Positions 26,409 through 36,689 of a DNA stretch of 64,000 bases are shown piece by piece. Made by a program: the position numbers and the translations under genes. The DNA lies in assembly GCA_024400305.1 (NCBI GenBank), contig JAKSMX010000002.1, forward strand, positions 62,001 to 126,000, read 5' to 3'. Every line of letters starts with the position of its first letter. Position 1 is the stretch's first letter. Source of the stretch: Bacteroidales bacterium. Lineage in GTDB: Bacteria; Bacteroidota; Bacteroidia; Bacteroidales; F082. The notes beneath the pieces were generated by a model. That model had not been told where the DNA came from and did no database searches. It saw only the letters and a list, made by a program, of their open reading frames with translations.

Positions 26409-27599
26409 ATGTATCAACGAAATCAGTTCAAAACAATAACATCTCGCATTAAAGAAGACAGGCATTTCATCCAAGTAATTGCAGGTCCGAGACAAATTGG
26501 GAAATCAACTTTGATTAATCAAGTTATAGAATCCATCGACATTCCGTATTATTCCTGCACAGCCGACAGCATTGCAGCGTCCAATATGGGGTGGATTTCA
26601 GAGCAATGGGAAACTGCGAGGTCAAATATGACCGCAAACAATTTGAATGAGTATCTTCTCGTCATTGATGAAATCCAGAAAATTTCCAATTGGAGTGAAA
26701 TCGTAAAGAAGGAGTGGGATCAGGACAGTTCCAACAAATTGAACATCAAGGTTGTACTTCTTGGTTCTTCGCGGCTGTTACTAAAAAAAGGATTGACAGA
26801 ATCGCTCGCCGGACGTTTTGAGATGATTCGGATGGGACATTGGACTTTCAAAGAGATGCACGAAGCCTTCGGCTGGGACATCAATCAATACATTTATTTC
26901 GGGGGTTATCCGGGATGCGCTTATATGATTGGCAATGAGTCGCGTTGGAAGCAATACATCATCGATTCCATTGCTGAACCTGCCATAGCAAAAGACGCTT
27001 TGATGACTGCGACTGTTTACAAGCCTGCCCTGCTCCGTCAGCTTTTCGAACTTGGATGCAGTTATTCGGGAGAATTATTGTCACTCAACAAGATGTTAGG
27101 GCAGCTTGACGACGCCGGAAATGTGACAACATTAGCAGGTTATCTTGAAATCCTATCCGAATGCCACCTAATCAAAGGCCTGCAAAAATATGCAAATGAC
27201 AATTCCAGAAAATACAATTCAATACCTAAATATCAGGTTTACAACCAAGCGTTACTCAGCGTCTATAACGGACATGGTTACGTGGAGGAACGCACAAATC
27301 CAACCCGTTGGGGACGATGGACTGAATCCGCGGTCGGGGCGTATCTTGTTGGATTGTCCGATCAATGTGATTACAAGGTTTATTATTGGCGCGAGAAGTC
27401 AGACGAGGTCGATTTTATCCTTTCACGTCGCGGAAGACTGGTCGCCATTGAAGTGAAAAGCGGGAAAAGAACAACCAGCAACGGATTAACTGCATTCAGA
27501 GAGAAATTCTCTCCAAAAAACTCCGTCATCGTCGGCTCCGGCGGGATACCAGTTGAAGAATTCCTCCAGTGGGATTTAGGGAAATTACTCGACAATTAG
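26409..27599 (+). CDS. AAA+ ATPase with DUF4143 C-terminal domain
   Basis: A 396-aa protein of the AAA_14/DUF4143 group. The N-terminal part has a Walker A, AGPRQIGKST (near residue 27), Walker B VIDEIQKI (near residue 93) and a sensor in LLGSSRLLL. The C-terminal domain (about 195-360) ends with DEVDFILSRRGRLVAIEVKSGK, which has the D...ExK spacing of a PD-(D/E)xK nuclease fold, possibly inactive. The family is abundant, patchily distributed and usually encoded alone; its cell role is unknown and links to mobile DNA or defence are only speculation. The gene is more A/T-rich than the neighbouring housekeeping genes and lies behind an unusual repeat array, so it looks acquired. Its stop overlaps the convergent transglutaminase gene by 4 bases. 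Confidence 0.88.
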   Translation: MYQRNQFKTITSRIKEDRHFIQVIAGPRQIGKSTLINQVIESIDIPYYSCTADSIAASNMGWISEQWETARSNMTANNLNEYLLVIDEIQKISNWSEIVKKEWDQDSSNKLNIKVVLLGSSRLLLKKGLTESLAGRFEMIRMGHWTFKEMHEAFGWDINQYIYFGGYPGCAYMIGNESRWKQYIIDSIAEPAIAKDALMTATVYKPALLRQLFELGCSYSGELLSLNKMLGQLDDAGNVTTLAGYLEILSECHLIKGLQKYANDNSRKYNSIPKYQVYNQALLSVYNGHGYVEERTNPTRWGRWTESAVGAYLVGLSDQCDYKVYYWREKSDEVDFILSRRGRLVAIEVKSGKRTTSNGLTAFREKFSPKNSVIVGSGGIPVEEFLQWDLGKLLDN

Positions 27600-30223
27600 A
27601 TCTTCCCAAGCACCTTCACAATCTGTTCGCCCAAACCGATGGTGTAGCCTTGAAGCACAAACACGACCTCGTTGTTTGAGTTGGCGATGAGGAAAATCGG
27701 GAGACTCCTGTTTTGAAATTTCATGTTTGAAACGGCTTCCGAAAGCATCGTCCCGTTTTCAATTCCGAAAGTGATATTTGATGGCAATTCGTTGAAACTC
27801 TTCAACTTGAAGTTATTAAAACTTTCTTCATCCTGAAAAACAAAAATCACGCTTCCGCCCCACTCCTCGAATTTGTCTTTCAAAATCGAGATGTCCTGCA
27901 TGGCGTGCGTGGTCGGCTCGCTGCCGCCGTCAAGAAGACCGAGGACGTAGAAACTGCGTCCAGCGATTTGAAGCAGGCTCTTATCTTCTTGAGCGTCAGC
28001 AGGCATGAAACGGTTTTCGGAATTGAAACTGCCGATAATCCGGACACCGTCAACAGGCTCGCGCATCACGAGTTCAACTTCAGTAATTTTCCCACTTTCA
28101 ATGTTGAAGAAGACGTTGTGGTTTAACACGCTGCCGTCGGCGAGACGCGTGCCGGAAATCATCACATAATAACCGGGATCGAGTTCAATGCCGCCGTCAG
28201 ACATAAGCTGCGAATACAGCATTCCGACATCCATGCCGGGGTCTTTGTCGTCGTAAGCCAACAAATCGAAAGTGTTCCCATTGAATTTCTTAATCGTGAA
28301 ATGTGAATAATATCTCGGATCCGGCATATTCTGCGTCGGCGTATAATCAATCACAAGCACGCCTTTTTCGGCTGTCGGTTGTTCTTCTTTCACATCAAAA
28401 TCAACATCAATCCATTGATCTTTAAAATATTGCACTTTTCCCGTGACAGGGTCAATCCTCGACGGGATTCCTGCGCTGCGAGCCACCGCCACAAAGAAGA
28501 TGTCGCGTGAATGCGAGTCGGCGATGTGCGACTTCAACACTCCTGTCGGAAGCATCGGAATGCTGCGGACATTCAGTTCGTCATTCACATTGATATTTCC
28601 CTTCACCCAGCGAATTATAGCCTCGGGATTTTCACGGCTGAAATTCATCGAAGCAAACTGTTGTTTATATGGACGAATCATCTCATTTGAAACGCGCGGG
28701 CTATATACATATTCGTTGAACATCTCATCCGTCAGACCGCAATTATCCGTAATCAGCACACGTCGGTCGAAATTGTCTTTCAAGACATCAAGCGAAACGT
28801 CACGCAAGTCCTTATCGGAGATTACTTTCAATAAATCCCAAGCGTATTGTTCGTTTCCATGAGCTTTCGCATAATCAACGAAATCTTTGATTGTCTGATA
28901 ATTGCCCCAGGTCTTCGCCATGATTTCCTTGTCATAGTCACCTTCATTCTGAGCTTCGACGCACTTTGCGATATAAGCGTTTCTGATTGAATCCTCGAAT
29001 GCGCCACGACTGTTGTTCTCATCGCGCATTTCCTTTGAGACTTCCGGAATCCGGGCTTTCTCCGCAGGAGGGACGATGTCGAAAGCCTCCTCAAACTCGA
29101 CGTTCTCCGCCTGTCTGATTGTGATTGTCACGTCATCAACATCGCCGATTTTCACGACTTCATAACCAAATTTCCCATCTTTCGAAGCGTAAATCATCAT
29201 GGTTCCGAGACCGGCGGTCATCCATGTTTCGCCTTTTTCGTCAGTTGTCTTTGAAGCCACGGTGCAGAACTCGGCATAGTTGTAAATCTTGAAATCGACT
29301 CTTGCATCAGCAGCTGTATTTCCTTCATTATCAATAACTTTAACATTCAACTTCGCTGTCTCGGCATAATTATAAACGACATTTATCTCCGTATGATTCG
29401 CCGTTCTCTCAATTACTTCCTCCGGGCCGTAATATCTCCCGAACACCCTTGTGTGCAGCAGCAGGCAGCGTGACGCGGGAGCATTGAACCAACCCAAATC
29501 CAGCACCGGCTCCGGTTCGCAGGCGCCGAGAAAATGCCACTCACCGTCAACCCAAGCCTCGACCCAGGCATGGTTGTCGTCGCAATGCGCCCATCGCGGC
29601 GTGTAAACCTGCCTTGCCGGAATGCACACCGAGCGCAAGGCCGCCACCAGAAACGTCGATTCCTCACCGCAGCGTCCCCATGAAGTCTTCACCGTCGCCA
29701 ACGGCGAACTCGTCCTTGAATCAGAGCCTTTGTAATTCGCCTTCTCATGACACCAGTGATTCACCTCCAAAACCGCGTCATACATCGAGAGGTTTTTCAC
29801 TCTGTCTTTCAACTCCTCATAAAACACAAACCGTGAGTCATCAAGGTTTTCATTGTTAATCCTGACTGGCACCACGAAGTGATTGAACTCACGTTCAGGC
29901 ACTTGCGCACCCCACGGCATCTCTTCCTTCGCCGTGAATGAAGCGTTTATATTCCTGCGGAAGAAATCGCCGCTGTAATCCGTGACATCGCACGACGGCA
30001 TGTAGGCGTACATGAATTCCAACGCCTCGCGCTCTTTCCCGTCAAGGTCATCATCGAAAATGGAGAACAGATCCCCATTCGGCATAGCAGCCATCTTTTC
30101 CTGCAAATCACGTTGAACGTCAACACGTTGCGATTCGTCAGAAATGAAATGTGATTCCTTTGAACATGACGCCGCGAATAAGACCGCGACAATTAATGTG
30201 ATGATTTTTGTAATGTTTCTCAT
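27596..30223 (-). CDS. Transglutaminase-like lipoprotein
   Basis: An 875-aa lipoprotein: signal peptide with lipobox FAASC, cysteine near residue 20. The catalytic transglutaminase-like core lies at about 170-265, with SWGRCGEESTFLVAALRSVCIPARQVYTP split as Cys (GRCGEES), His (DNHAWVEAWV) and an acidic third residue (ACEPE). A second, degenerate core copy follows at about 560-620 (SHSRDIFFVAVARSAGIPSRID), where Cys is replaced by Asp/Ser. The C-terminal 130 residues resemble a thioredoxin-like fold. Such proteins are common surface or periplasmic lipoproteins in Bacteroidales and may act as proteases or amidases; the substrate is unknown. It is convergent with, and overlaps by 4 bases, the AAA+ ATPase gene. 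Confidence 0.88.
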   Translation of the reverse strand: MRNITKIITLIVAVLFAASCSKESHFISDESQRVDVQRDLQEKMAAMPNGDLFSIFDDDLDGKEREALEFMYAYMPSCDVTDYSGDFFRRNINASFTAKEEMPWGAQVPEREFNHFVVPVRINNENLDDSRFVFYEELKDRVKNLSMYDAVLEVNHWCHEKANYKGSDSRTSSPLATVKTSWGRCGEESTFLVAALRSVCIPARQVYTPRWAHCDDNHAWVEAWVDGEWHFLGACEPEPVLDLGWFNAPASRCLLLHTRVFGRYYGPEEVIERTANHTEINVVYNYAETAKLNVKVIDNEGNTAADARVDFKIYNYAEFCTVASKTTDEKGETWMTAGLGTMMIYASKDGKFGYEVVKIGDVDDVTITIRQAENVEFEEAFDIVPPAEKARIPEVSKEMRDENNSRGAFEDSIRNAYIAKCVEAQNEGDYDKEIMAKTWGNYQTIKDFVDYAKAHGNEQYAWDLLKVISDKDLRDVSLDVLKDNFDRRVLITDNCGLTDEMFNEYVYSPRVSNEMIRPYKQQFASMNFSRENPEAIIRWVKGNINVNDELNVRSIPMLPTGVLKSHIADSHSRDIFFVAVARSAGIPSRIDPVTGKVQYFKDQWIDVDFDVKEEQPTAEKGVLVIDYTPTQNMPDPRYYSHFTIKKFNGNTFDLLAYDDKDPGMDVGMLYSQLMSDGGIELDPGYYVMISGTRLADGSVLNHNVFFNIESGKITEVELVMREPVDGVRIIGSFNSENRFMPADAQEDKSLLQIAGRSFYVLGLLDGGSEPTTHAMQDISILKDKFEEWGGSVIFVFQDEESFNNFKLKSFNELPSNITFGIENGTMLSEAVSNMKFQNRSLPIFLIANSNNEVVFVLQGYTIGLGEQIVKVLGKI

Positions 30224-30243
30224 GATTTCTATTATTTATATAA

Positions 30244-30270
30244 ATGGAGACGGTTATTCAAGCCGCCTCC
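30244..30270 (-). terminator. Hairpin downstream of purA
   Basis: On the minus strand GGAGGCGGC pairs with the ACCGTCTCC arm with one mismatch and is followed by an A/T-rich stretch (ATTTATATAAAT). It lies in the 83-base gap between the purA stop and the transglutaminase start and probably ends the purA message. Confidence 0.55.
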
Positions 30271-30306
30271 ACTTTCACCTTTTCCACTAATTACCTAATG
30301 ACCTGA

Positions 30307-31584
30307 TTACCTGTAAATATTGGCGTTTCTGTCAGGTGAATACGACACGAATTTCACCGGCACGCCGACTTTCATCTCAATATACTTAATGTATTCTTCG
30401 AGTTTTTCGGGTATATTGCTGTCGATTTCGCTGTTCCAGCCCGGAAGCGTCTCATACACAGGTTTCATCGTCTCTGTGCAAGCGTCAAACGGCAGGTAGT
30501 CAATGACTTTGCCATTGTATTCGTAGCCGACACAGACTTTAATCTCCTTGACATCGTTCATCACATCCGACTTCATCATCATGAGGTCGGTGACGCCGCT
30601 CATCATGCAGGCGTATTTGAGAGCCGGGATGTCGAGCCATCCTGTACGACGCGGGCGGCCTGTCGTCGCACCAAACTCGTGACCGTTTCTGCGAAGCTGC
30701 TCACCCATCTCATCGAACAATTCCGTCGGGAACGGGCCTGTCCCGACGCGTGTGCAGTAAGCCTTGAAAATTCCGAACACCTTTCCTACTCTTGACGGGG
30801 CGACACCGAGACCCGAGCAGACACCCGCCGCCATAGTCGATGACGATGTGACGAAAGGATAGCTTCCGAAGTCAACATCAAGCATCGAACCTTGAGCGCC
30901 TTCTGCGAGAATCCTCTTGCCTTCATCAAGAGCCTGATTGATATAATATTCACTTTCAACGACTTTGAATTTCTTCATAAAGTCGATGGCGTCAAACCAC
31001 ACTTTCTCGTATTCAGCGAAAGACATTCCATCGAGCGTCAGAGTGTCGATGTCGAAGCCGAGATTTCCGATTTCCTGAAGATGACGCGATTTGAGATTTT
31101 CGTAACGGCTCTTGAAATCCGGCGACATGATGTCACCGACACGAAGGCCGCGGCGGGCTGTCTTGTCGGTGTAAGTCGGGCCGATTCCTTTCAATGTCGA
31201 ACCGATTTTCATCTTGCCGAGAGCCTTTTCGTTTGCGGCGTCGAGGGCGCGGTGCGTCGGGACGATGAGATGAGTACGTGACGAGATGAGAAGTCTGTCA
31301 ACCACATCAACGCCGGCGGCTGTCAGGCCATCGACCTCATCCTTGAAAATCTTTGCATCAACGATTGCGCCGTTGCCTATCACATTGATACACTTATCAT
31401 TAAATATTCCGGAAGGAATGGTGTGAAGCACGAATTTCTTCCCGTCAAACTCAATAGTATGCCCTGCATTCGGACCGCCTTGGAATCGGCACACAATGTC
31501 ATAACTGGGTGTCAACGCATCGACGACTTTGCCTTTCCCTTCGTCTCCCCATTGTAAGCCCAAAAGCAAATCTAATTTTGCCAT
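30307..31584 (-). CDS. purA: Adenylosuccinate synthetase
   Basis: A 425-aa enzyme of AMP synthesis that joins IMP and aspartate using GTP. The N-terminal GTP-binding GLQWGDEGKGKVVD is at residue 9, followed by GGPNAGHT, GIGPTYTDKTARRG, GAQGSMLDVDFGSYPFVTSS and the aspartate-binding ATTGRPRRTGW. All signature residues are present and the length is normal. It follows the Fur-family gene by 19 bases on the same strand, a recurrent pairing in Bacteroidota, so the regulator and purA are probably one transcript. Confidence 0.97.
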   Translation of the reverse strand: MAKLDLLLGLQWGDEGKGKVVDALTPSYDIVCRFQGGPNAGHTIEFDGKKFVLHTIPSGIFNDKCINVIGNGAIVDAKIFKDEVDGLTAAGVDVVDRLLISSRTHLIVPTHRALDAANEKALGKMKIGSTLKGIGPTYTDKTARRGLRVGDIMSPDFKSRYENLKSRHLQEIGNLGFDIDTLTLDGMSFAEYEKVWFDAIDFMKKFKVVESEYYINQALDEGKRILAEGAQGSMLDVDFGSYPFVTSSSTMAAGVCSGLGVAPSRVGKVFGIFKAYCTRVGTGPFPTELFDEMGEQLRRNGHEFGATTGRPRRTGWLDIPALKYACMMSGVTDLMMMKSDVMNDVKEIKVCVGYEYNGKVIDYLPFDACTETMKPVYETLPGWNSEIDSNIPEKLEEYIKYIEMKVGVPVKFVSYSPDRNANIYR

Positions 31585-31603
31585 TTCTATAAAAAATTGA
31601 TTG

Positions 31604-32089
31604 TCAGTAATTTAATTTTTCTTTTGAATTAATACGCTTTCTTTTGTGACGTTTCTTTGTGCCATAAAACGTCAATGAATGATAGGCGATGTCAACATCG
31701 AACATATCTTCAACCGACTTCTGAATCTCCATGATGCGCGGGTCGCAGTACTCGAACACGTCGCCTGTCACGATGTCAACAAAATGGTCATGTTGTTTGA
31801 ATTTGTACGACCTTTCAAACTGCGCGCGGTTCTGTCCGAACTGATGTTTCGTCACCAAATTGCAGTCCATCAGAAGCTCGATTGTGTTGTACAATGTCGC
31901 CTTACTCACGCGGAACTTCTTGTTTTTCATCTGCGTGTAAAGCGAATCAATGTCAAAATGACCGTCAATATTATAAATTTCCTCCAGAATCATGAACCTT
32001 TCAGGAGTCTTGCGGAAATCATGACGCTGCAAATATTCCGTGAAAATATTTTTCACTTTCTCGAGGATATTGTCTTCGGCTTCATTCAT
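31604..32089 (-). CDS. Fur-family transcriptional regulator lacking the CxxC zinc site
   Basis: A 161-aa winged-helix regulator of the Fur superfamily. The DNA-binding helix is in [21 protein letters not shown] and the dimer domain begins [21 protein letters not shown]. In classical Fur this last segment carries a CxxC structural zinc motif (as in LICLDCGKV); here both cysteines are replaced (FVDIVTGDV), so the site is absent. The regulatory metal site is also only partly recognisable. The metal or signal sensed, and its targets, cannot be assigned; iron, zinc, manganese and peroxide are all possible. It has its own promoter and leads into purA. Confidence 0.88.
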   Translation of the reverse strand: MNEAEDNILEKVKNIFTEYLQRHDFRKTPERFMILEEIYNIDGHFDIDSLYTQMKNKKFRVSKATLYNTIELLMDCNLVTKHQFGQNRAQFERSYKFKQHDHFVDIVTGDVFEYCDPRIMEIQKSVEDMFDVDIAYHSLTFYGTKKRHKRKRINSKEKLNY

Positions 32090-32128
32090 AACGACTTACA
32101 CAAGCAAAACGTTTCTTTTTAGCGTCGC

Positions 32129-32136
32129 CAAAATTA
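32129..32136 (-). promoter_or_regulatory. -7 promoter box for the fur-like/purA operon
   Basis: On the minus strand this reads TAATTTTG, 39 bases before the ATG at 32089, in the gap after the rsh stop codon. Confidence 0.6.
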
Positions 32137-32168
32137 CAAAAATTAATCAAACAAATGCAAATTCATTA

Positions 32169-34403
32169 TTATTTTTCGACAATTCTTTCCACTTTATTGA
32201 CTATTTCGATTTTTTTCAGCTTATCAATAAGATTATTAAGGGTTTGGACATTTGTCACCATCAGCGTGATTTTAGCGATTACAATCGCGCCTTCGCTCTT
32301 CATGTTAATCTCTCTGATGTCGAGTTTTTCATCTTTGCTGATGACATCAAAGATGCTCACTCCCAAGCCTATCTTATTGATACACGTGAGTTTAATTGTC
32401 GCCAAATAAGCGAAATCATCTCCGAGTTCCCAACTTGCCTTCACGATATTCTTGCCGAAACGCGACATCAATTTCATTGCCTCGGGGCAGTCGGGACGGT
32501 GGATATGGATTGGTTCGCCGGGGAGTTTTATCGCCACGACGTCGTCGCCTGGAATCGGCTTGCAGCATTGCGCGACGACATATCCCTTGTCAGCAGAGTT
32601 TTCCGCATCGTTGTTTTCAGCGTTTTTCTTCTGCGAAGACGACTTGACAAGGCCAAATGTCATGTACTTCAACCAGGTGTCAACTTTGGAGTCGTTGTTT
32701 TTGAACACATTTTCGACATCCTGCTGGCCGATTTTCCCTATTGCGACATAATAGTAAAGGTCTGTGCGTCCCATGAGGTGCAGTTTCTCGACCATAAGGT
32801 TCTTGTTCTGCATACTGAACTCCACCTTCGCCTTGCGGAACATGTCTTCAAGCATCGGCTTGCCTTGGGCCTTGAACGTCTTGCGATAATCTTTGATGCC
32901 CTCCTTGAGGCGGCTTTTTGCGATTGACGTGGCTATGTAGTCGAACCAATCCTCTTGAGGAGCAACGAATTGCGATGTGATGACCTCTATCTGGTCGCCC
33001 ATCTTGAGTTCCGTGTTCAGGCTGGCAAGTTTCTTGTTGACATTTGCGCCTACGCAATGATTTCCAATCTCGGAGTGGACGGCGTAGGCGAAATCCAACA
33101 CCGTCGAGCCTTTCGGGAACGTCATCTTGTCGCCCTTAGGCGTGAACACGAATATCTCATCGTTGAAAAGATCAAGTTTGAAATTGTCGATAAATTCAAG
33201 CGCCGAATTCTTGTCCGGGTCCTCGTGGCTGACGAGATTCTTCACGACGCTCATCCACAGGTCGAGGCCGCTTTCCTCCTTGGTGTCGGGGTCGCGGAAC
33301 TTCCAGTATGCCGAAAACCCATGTTCCGCGATCTCGTTCATGCGCTCCGTGCGTATCTGGGTTTCAATCCAGTTGCCTTCCTTGCTCATGAAGACAGCGT
33401 GTATCGACTCGTATCCGTTCGTCTTAGGGAACGACACCCAGTCGCGCATCTTCTTCGAGTCAGGATAATAGAAAGACGTGAAGGCTGCGAATGTCTCCCA
33501 GCAGCGCATTTTCTCCTCCTCGCGCTCGCAGTCAATGATGATTCTCACCACATAGACATCGTAAACCTCATCAATCGACATTCCGAATTTCGCCATTCTT
33601 TCCCAGACGGCACTCACATTACGCTCAATCGCCATCGCGGTGACATTGATGCCGCGTTTTTTCAGGTAATCCTTGACCGGCTCCACGAAATCCTTCAGTT
33701 CCTTGAGCTTGCGCTCCCTGATTCCTTCGAGTTGTGTTTTTATCGAATTGAAAATCTGCGGATTGATATATTTCAGGCAAAGGTCATCGAGTTCCGTCTT
33801 GACCTTGTAAAGTCCGAGACGATACGCCATCGGCGCATATATCTGTGTCGTTTCGGAAGCTATTTTGAGCTGTTTGTGATGCGGCATCGAGCCGAGGGTG
33901 CGCATGTTATGAAGACGGTCGGCGAGTTTCACCAAAATGATGCGGATCTCATCCGACATGCTCATTATCACCTTGCGGAAAGTCTCGGCTTGCAGGCTCT
34001 TAACGTTCTCACCGACTTCATCGTCGGTGAGTTTCGTTACTCCGTCAACGATTTGCGCGACCTTGTCGCCGAAGATTCTACGCATGTCGTCGAGGGTGTA
34101 TTCCGTATCTTCGACTACATCATGCAGCAAGGCGCAGATGATAGACGTCATGCCCATCCCCATCTCGCCGGCTATGATTGTCGCCACGGCAAGCGGATGG
34201 TACATATAAGGCTCGCCCGACTTGCGGCGCGCATCCTTGTGCGCATTCGCGGCAAGCATGTAGGCCTCCGTCACTTTCGCCACGTCCTCTTCATCCTTGC
34301 GGCCTTTCCAACATCGCAGCAGCGTCTGGAACTGACGTTCCAGCTCCGTCTTCTCCTCAGCGGAATAAGTGTCAGGCAAAATATTCACAATATCGGGGTT
34401 CAT
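32169..34403 (-). CDS. rsh: Bifunctional (p)ppGpp synthetase/hydrolase
   Basis: A 744-aa RelA/SpoT homologue. In order: HD hydrolase domain (about 50-200) with YHPLAVA and the intact metal motif HDVVEDT; synthetase domain (about 240-380) with NGYESIHAVFM and ETQIRTERMNEIAEHG; TGS domain (about 405-465, VFTPKGDKMTFPKGSTVLDFAY); and a C-terminal ACT domain (about 665-744). Both HD and synthetase motifs are present, so it should make and destroy the alarmone (p)ppGpp on starvation. It is a typical length. No promoter box with full consensus was seen upstream. Confidence 0.95.
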   Translation of the reverse strand: MNPDIVNILPDTYSAEEKTELERQFQTLLRCWKGRKDEEDVAKVTEAYMLAANAHKDARRKSGEPYMYHPLAVATIIAGEMGMGMTSIICALLHDVVEDTEYTLDDMRRIFGDKVAQIVDGVTKLTDDEVGENVKSLQAETFRKVIMSMSDEIRIILVKLADRLHNMRTLGSMPHHKQLKIASETTQIYAPMAYRLGLYKVKTELDDLCLKYINPQIFNSIKTQLEGIRERKLKELKDFVEPVKDYLKKRGINVTAMAIERNVSAVWERMAKFGMSIDEVYDVYVVRIIIDCEREEEKMRCWETFAAFTSFYYPDSKKMRDWVSFPKTNGYESIHAVFMSKEGNWIETQIRTERMNEIAEHGFSAYWKFRDPDTKEESGLDLWMSVVKNLVSHEDPDKNSALEFIDNFKLDLFNDEIFVFTPKGDKMTFPKGSTVLDFAYAVHSEIGNHCVGANVNKKLASLNTELKMGDQIEVITSQFVAPQEDWFDYIATSIAKSRLKEGIKDYRKTFKAQGKPMLEDMFRKAKVEFSMQNKNLMVEKLHLMGRTDLYYYVAIGKIGQQDVENVFKNNDSKVDTWLKYMTFGLVKSSSQKKNAENNDAENSADKGYVVAQCCKPIPGDDVVAIKLPGEPIHIHRPDCPEAMKLMSRFGKNIVKASWELGDDFAYLATIKLTCINKIGLGVSIFDVISKDEKLDIREINMKSEGAIVIAKITLMVTNVQTLNNLIDKLKKIEIVNKVERIVEK

Positions 34404-34491
34404 TTTTCAAAACAAAGTTTTATTCTGCACACGAAAACAAAGCGTGACACAGTCACATCACGCTTTGTATCGTATTTGCATTCAATATTTT

Positions 34492-35523
<1,032 letters not shown>

Positions 35524-35646
35524 TTATTTTGAAATTGATTTAATTGATATTCAATTGTTTAAAAATACAAACACCCTCGTTGTCTTTCAAACGAGCACAC
35601 ATTTCAACCCAACGGAACATGCCATTTCCCATTTTTAAATATCTGG

Positions 35647-35654
35647 CAAAATTA
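35647..35654 (-). promoter_or_regulatory. -7 promoter box for gap
   Basis: On the minus strand this reads TAATTTTG, 130 bases upstream of the gap ATG. The leader contains several A/T-rich stretches and no riboswitch I recognise. Confidence 0.55.
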
Positions 35655-35678
35655 AGCATTATTTCAATACAAATCCAA

Positions 35679-35957
35679 TCACAGTAAAATTATTTTTGTT
35701 TGGGTTATGTCCAGCTTTATATCCCGCGCCATCCCCGCGACGGTCTGAATTGAATTCTGGTATTCACTCCATATCCGGCCTGTCGAGAGGCCGTTGCCAG
35801 ACTTGAACTGGCGTCCGCACGCCATATTTGTAGAGCCGGACACCGTCACTCTTGCCGTTTCTCCTCGCCATGCACTACCCGCACTCCAGACATTTATTTG
35901 TTCATACAGTCTAATTTCAGATCTTGAATCGCCGGCAGATATAACAGACAAAGACAT
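35679..35957 (-). other. Unassigned G/C-rich stretch with stacked hairpins, possible structured RNA or decayed gene
   Basis: The 546-base gap between gap and mntA contains this G/C-richer block, unlike the A/T-rich gaps elsewhere. On the minus strand it forms three consecutive hairpins: GTCCGGC...GC/CGGAC, then GCCAG-TTCAAGT-CTGGC, which is a perfect tRNA-like T-arm, then GGCCT-CTCGAC-AGGCC. A full cloverleaf cannot be drawn because the acceptor and anticodon stems do not pair. An open frame of 92 codons also runs through it on the minus strand, and one of 77 codons on the plus strand; neither resembles a protein I know. It may be a degenerate tRNA-like element, a small RNA or an orphan coding gene. 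Confidence 0.35.
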
Positions 35958-36037
35958 TCACGACGATTTCATCCCGCAATTCAACCTATACGCCAAAATT
36001 TTTAGAAAACAAAAACGTCCTGATTAAATAAAAACTG

Positions 36038-36045
36038 TATCTTTG
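36038..36045 (+). promoter_or_regulatory. -7 promoter box for mntA-hepT
   Basis: TATCTTTG lies 18 bases before the ATG at 36064 and overlaps the TTG that would start the longer frame at 36043. Confidence 0.7.
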
Positions 36046-36063
36046 CAAAATCAAATTCGAAGA

Positions 36064-36357
36064 ATGGACGCGAAAGTTAAGGAAATAATATGTGAGTATT
36101 TCAAGACGAAACCTGTGGAGAAAGCATGGGTCTTCGGCTCATTCTCGCGCGATGAAGAACGGCCAGACAGCGATGTTGATATAATCATAACATTCATTCC
36201 TGGAACAAAAATGGGGTTGTCTTTTTTCGGAATGATATGCGAACTTGAAAATCTTTTGAAACGACCAGTGGATTTGGTCGTTGATGGCGATTTGTTTCCA
36301 TTCGCTGCCAAAACCGCAAATAAGGATAAAATTTTAGTGTATGAGAGAGCCGCTTAG
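36064..36357 (+). CDS. mntA: MntA-like nucleotidyltransferase antitoxin
   Basis: A 97-aa minimal nucleotidyltransferase. The motif GSFSRDEERPDSDVDIII contains the GS...DxD active site that binds metal and ATP. In characterised MntA/HepT pairs the antitoxin inactivates the toxin by adding AMP groups to a tyrosine near the HEPN active site (family knowledge). The frame could begin at a TTG at 36043, but this lies within the promoter box, so the ATG at 36064 is chosen. It overlaps the hepT gene by 17 bases, so translation is coupled. The C-terminus (KDKILVYERAA) is typical. Confidence 0.9.
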   Translation: MDAKVKEIICEYFKTKPVEKAWVFGSFSRDEERPDSDVDIIITFIPGTKMGLSFFGMICELENLLKRPVDLVVDGDLFPFAAKTANKDKILVYERAA

Positions 36358-36685
36358 AGATAAAGACCGCCTGGAACATATTATTCAAGCGATAGAAAAA
36401 ACAGAGGACTATACCAAAAATATTAACAAAGAACAGTTTTTGGCAGATTCAATGCGCCTTCATGCCACAACGTACAATATACAAATTGTTGGCGAAGCAA
36501 CTTATAGATTATCTTTGGAATTTAAAGCAAAACACTCTGAAGTTCAATGGAGCTTTATTGAGAAAATGCGTCATGTAATTGTTCATGACTATTATCAAAT
36601 CAATAAAAATATTCTTTGGCAGGTGATTACTGAGGATTTACCGCCTTTAAAAGCTCAAGTTAATGATTATTTGAAGGAGATGTAA
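36341..36685 (+). CDS. hepT: HepT-like HEPN ribonuclease toxin (DUF86)
   Basis: A 114-aa all-helical HEPN protein. The catalytic motif Rx4HxY is seen in MRHVIVHDYY near residue 82, the site that cuts RNA and whose tyrosine is the AMP acceptor in this family. The central QIVGEATYRLS helix is also typical of DUF86. Together with the overlapping upstream nucleotidyltransferase it forms a type VII toxin-antitoxin pair. It ends 4 bases before the ABC ATPase gene, which has no promoter of its own, so the pair may have been inserted in front of an existing gene or may drive it. Confidence 0.92.
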   Translation: MREPLRDKDRLEHIIQAIEKTEDYTKNINKEQFLADSMRLHATTYNIQIVGEATYRLSLEFKAKHSEVQWSFIEKMRHVIVHDYYQINKNILWQVITEDLPPLKAQVNDYLKEM

Positions 36686-36689
36686 TTGT

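Noticed and set aside
35785..35880. A functional tRNA gene on the minus strand
   Set aside because: Only the T-arm is convincing. The 7-base acceptor arm and a 5-bp anticodon stem cannot be formed, so it is listed as an unassigned element instead.
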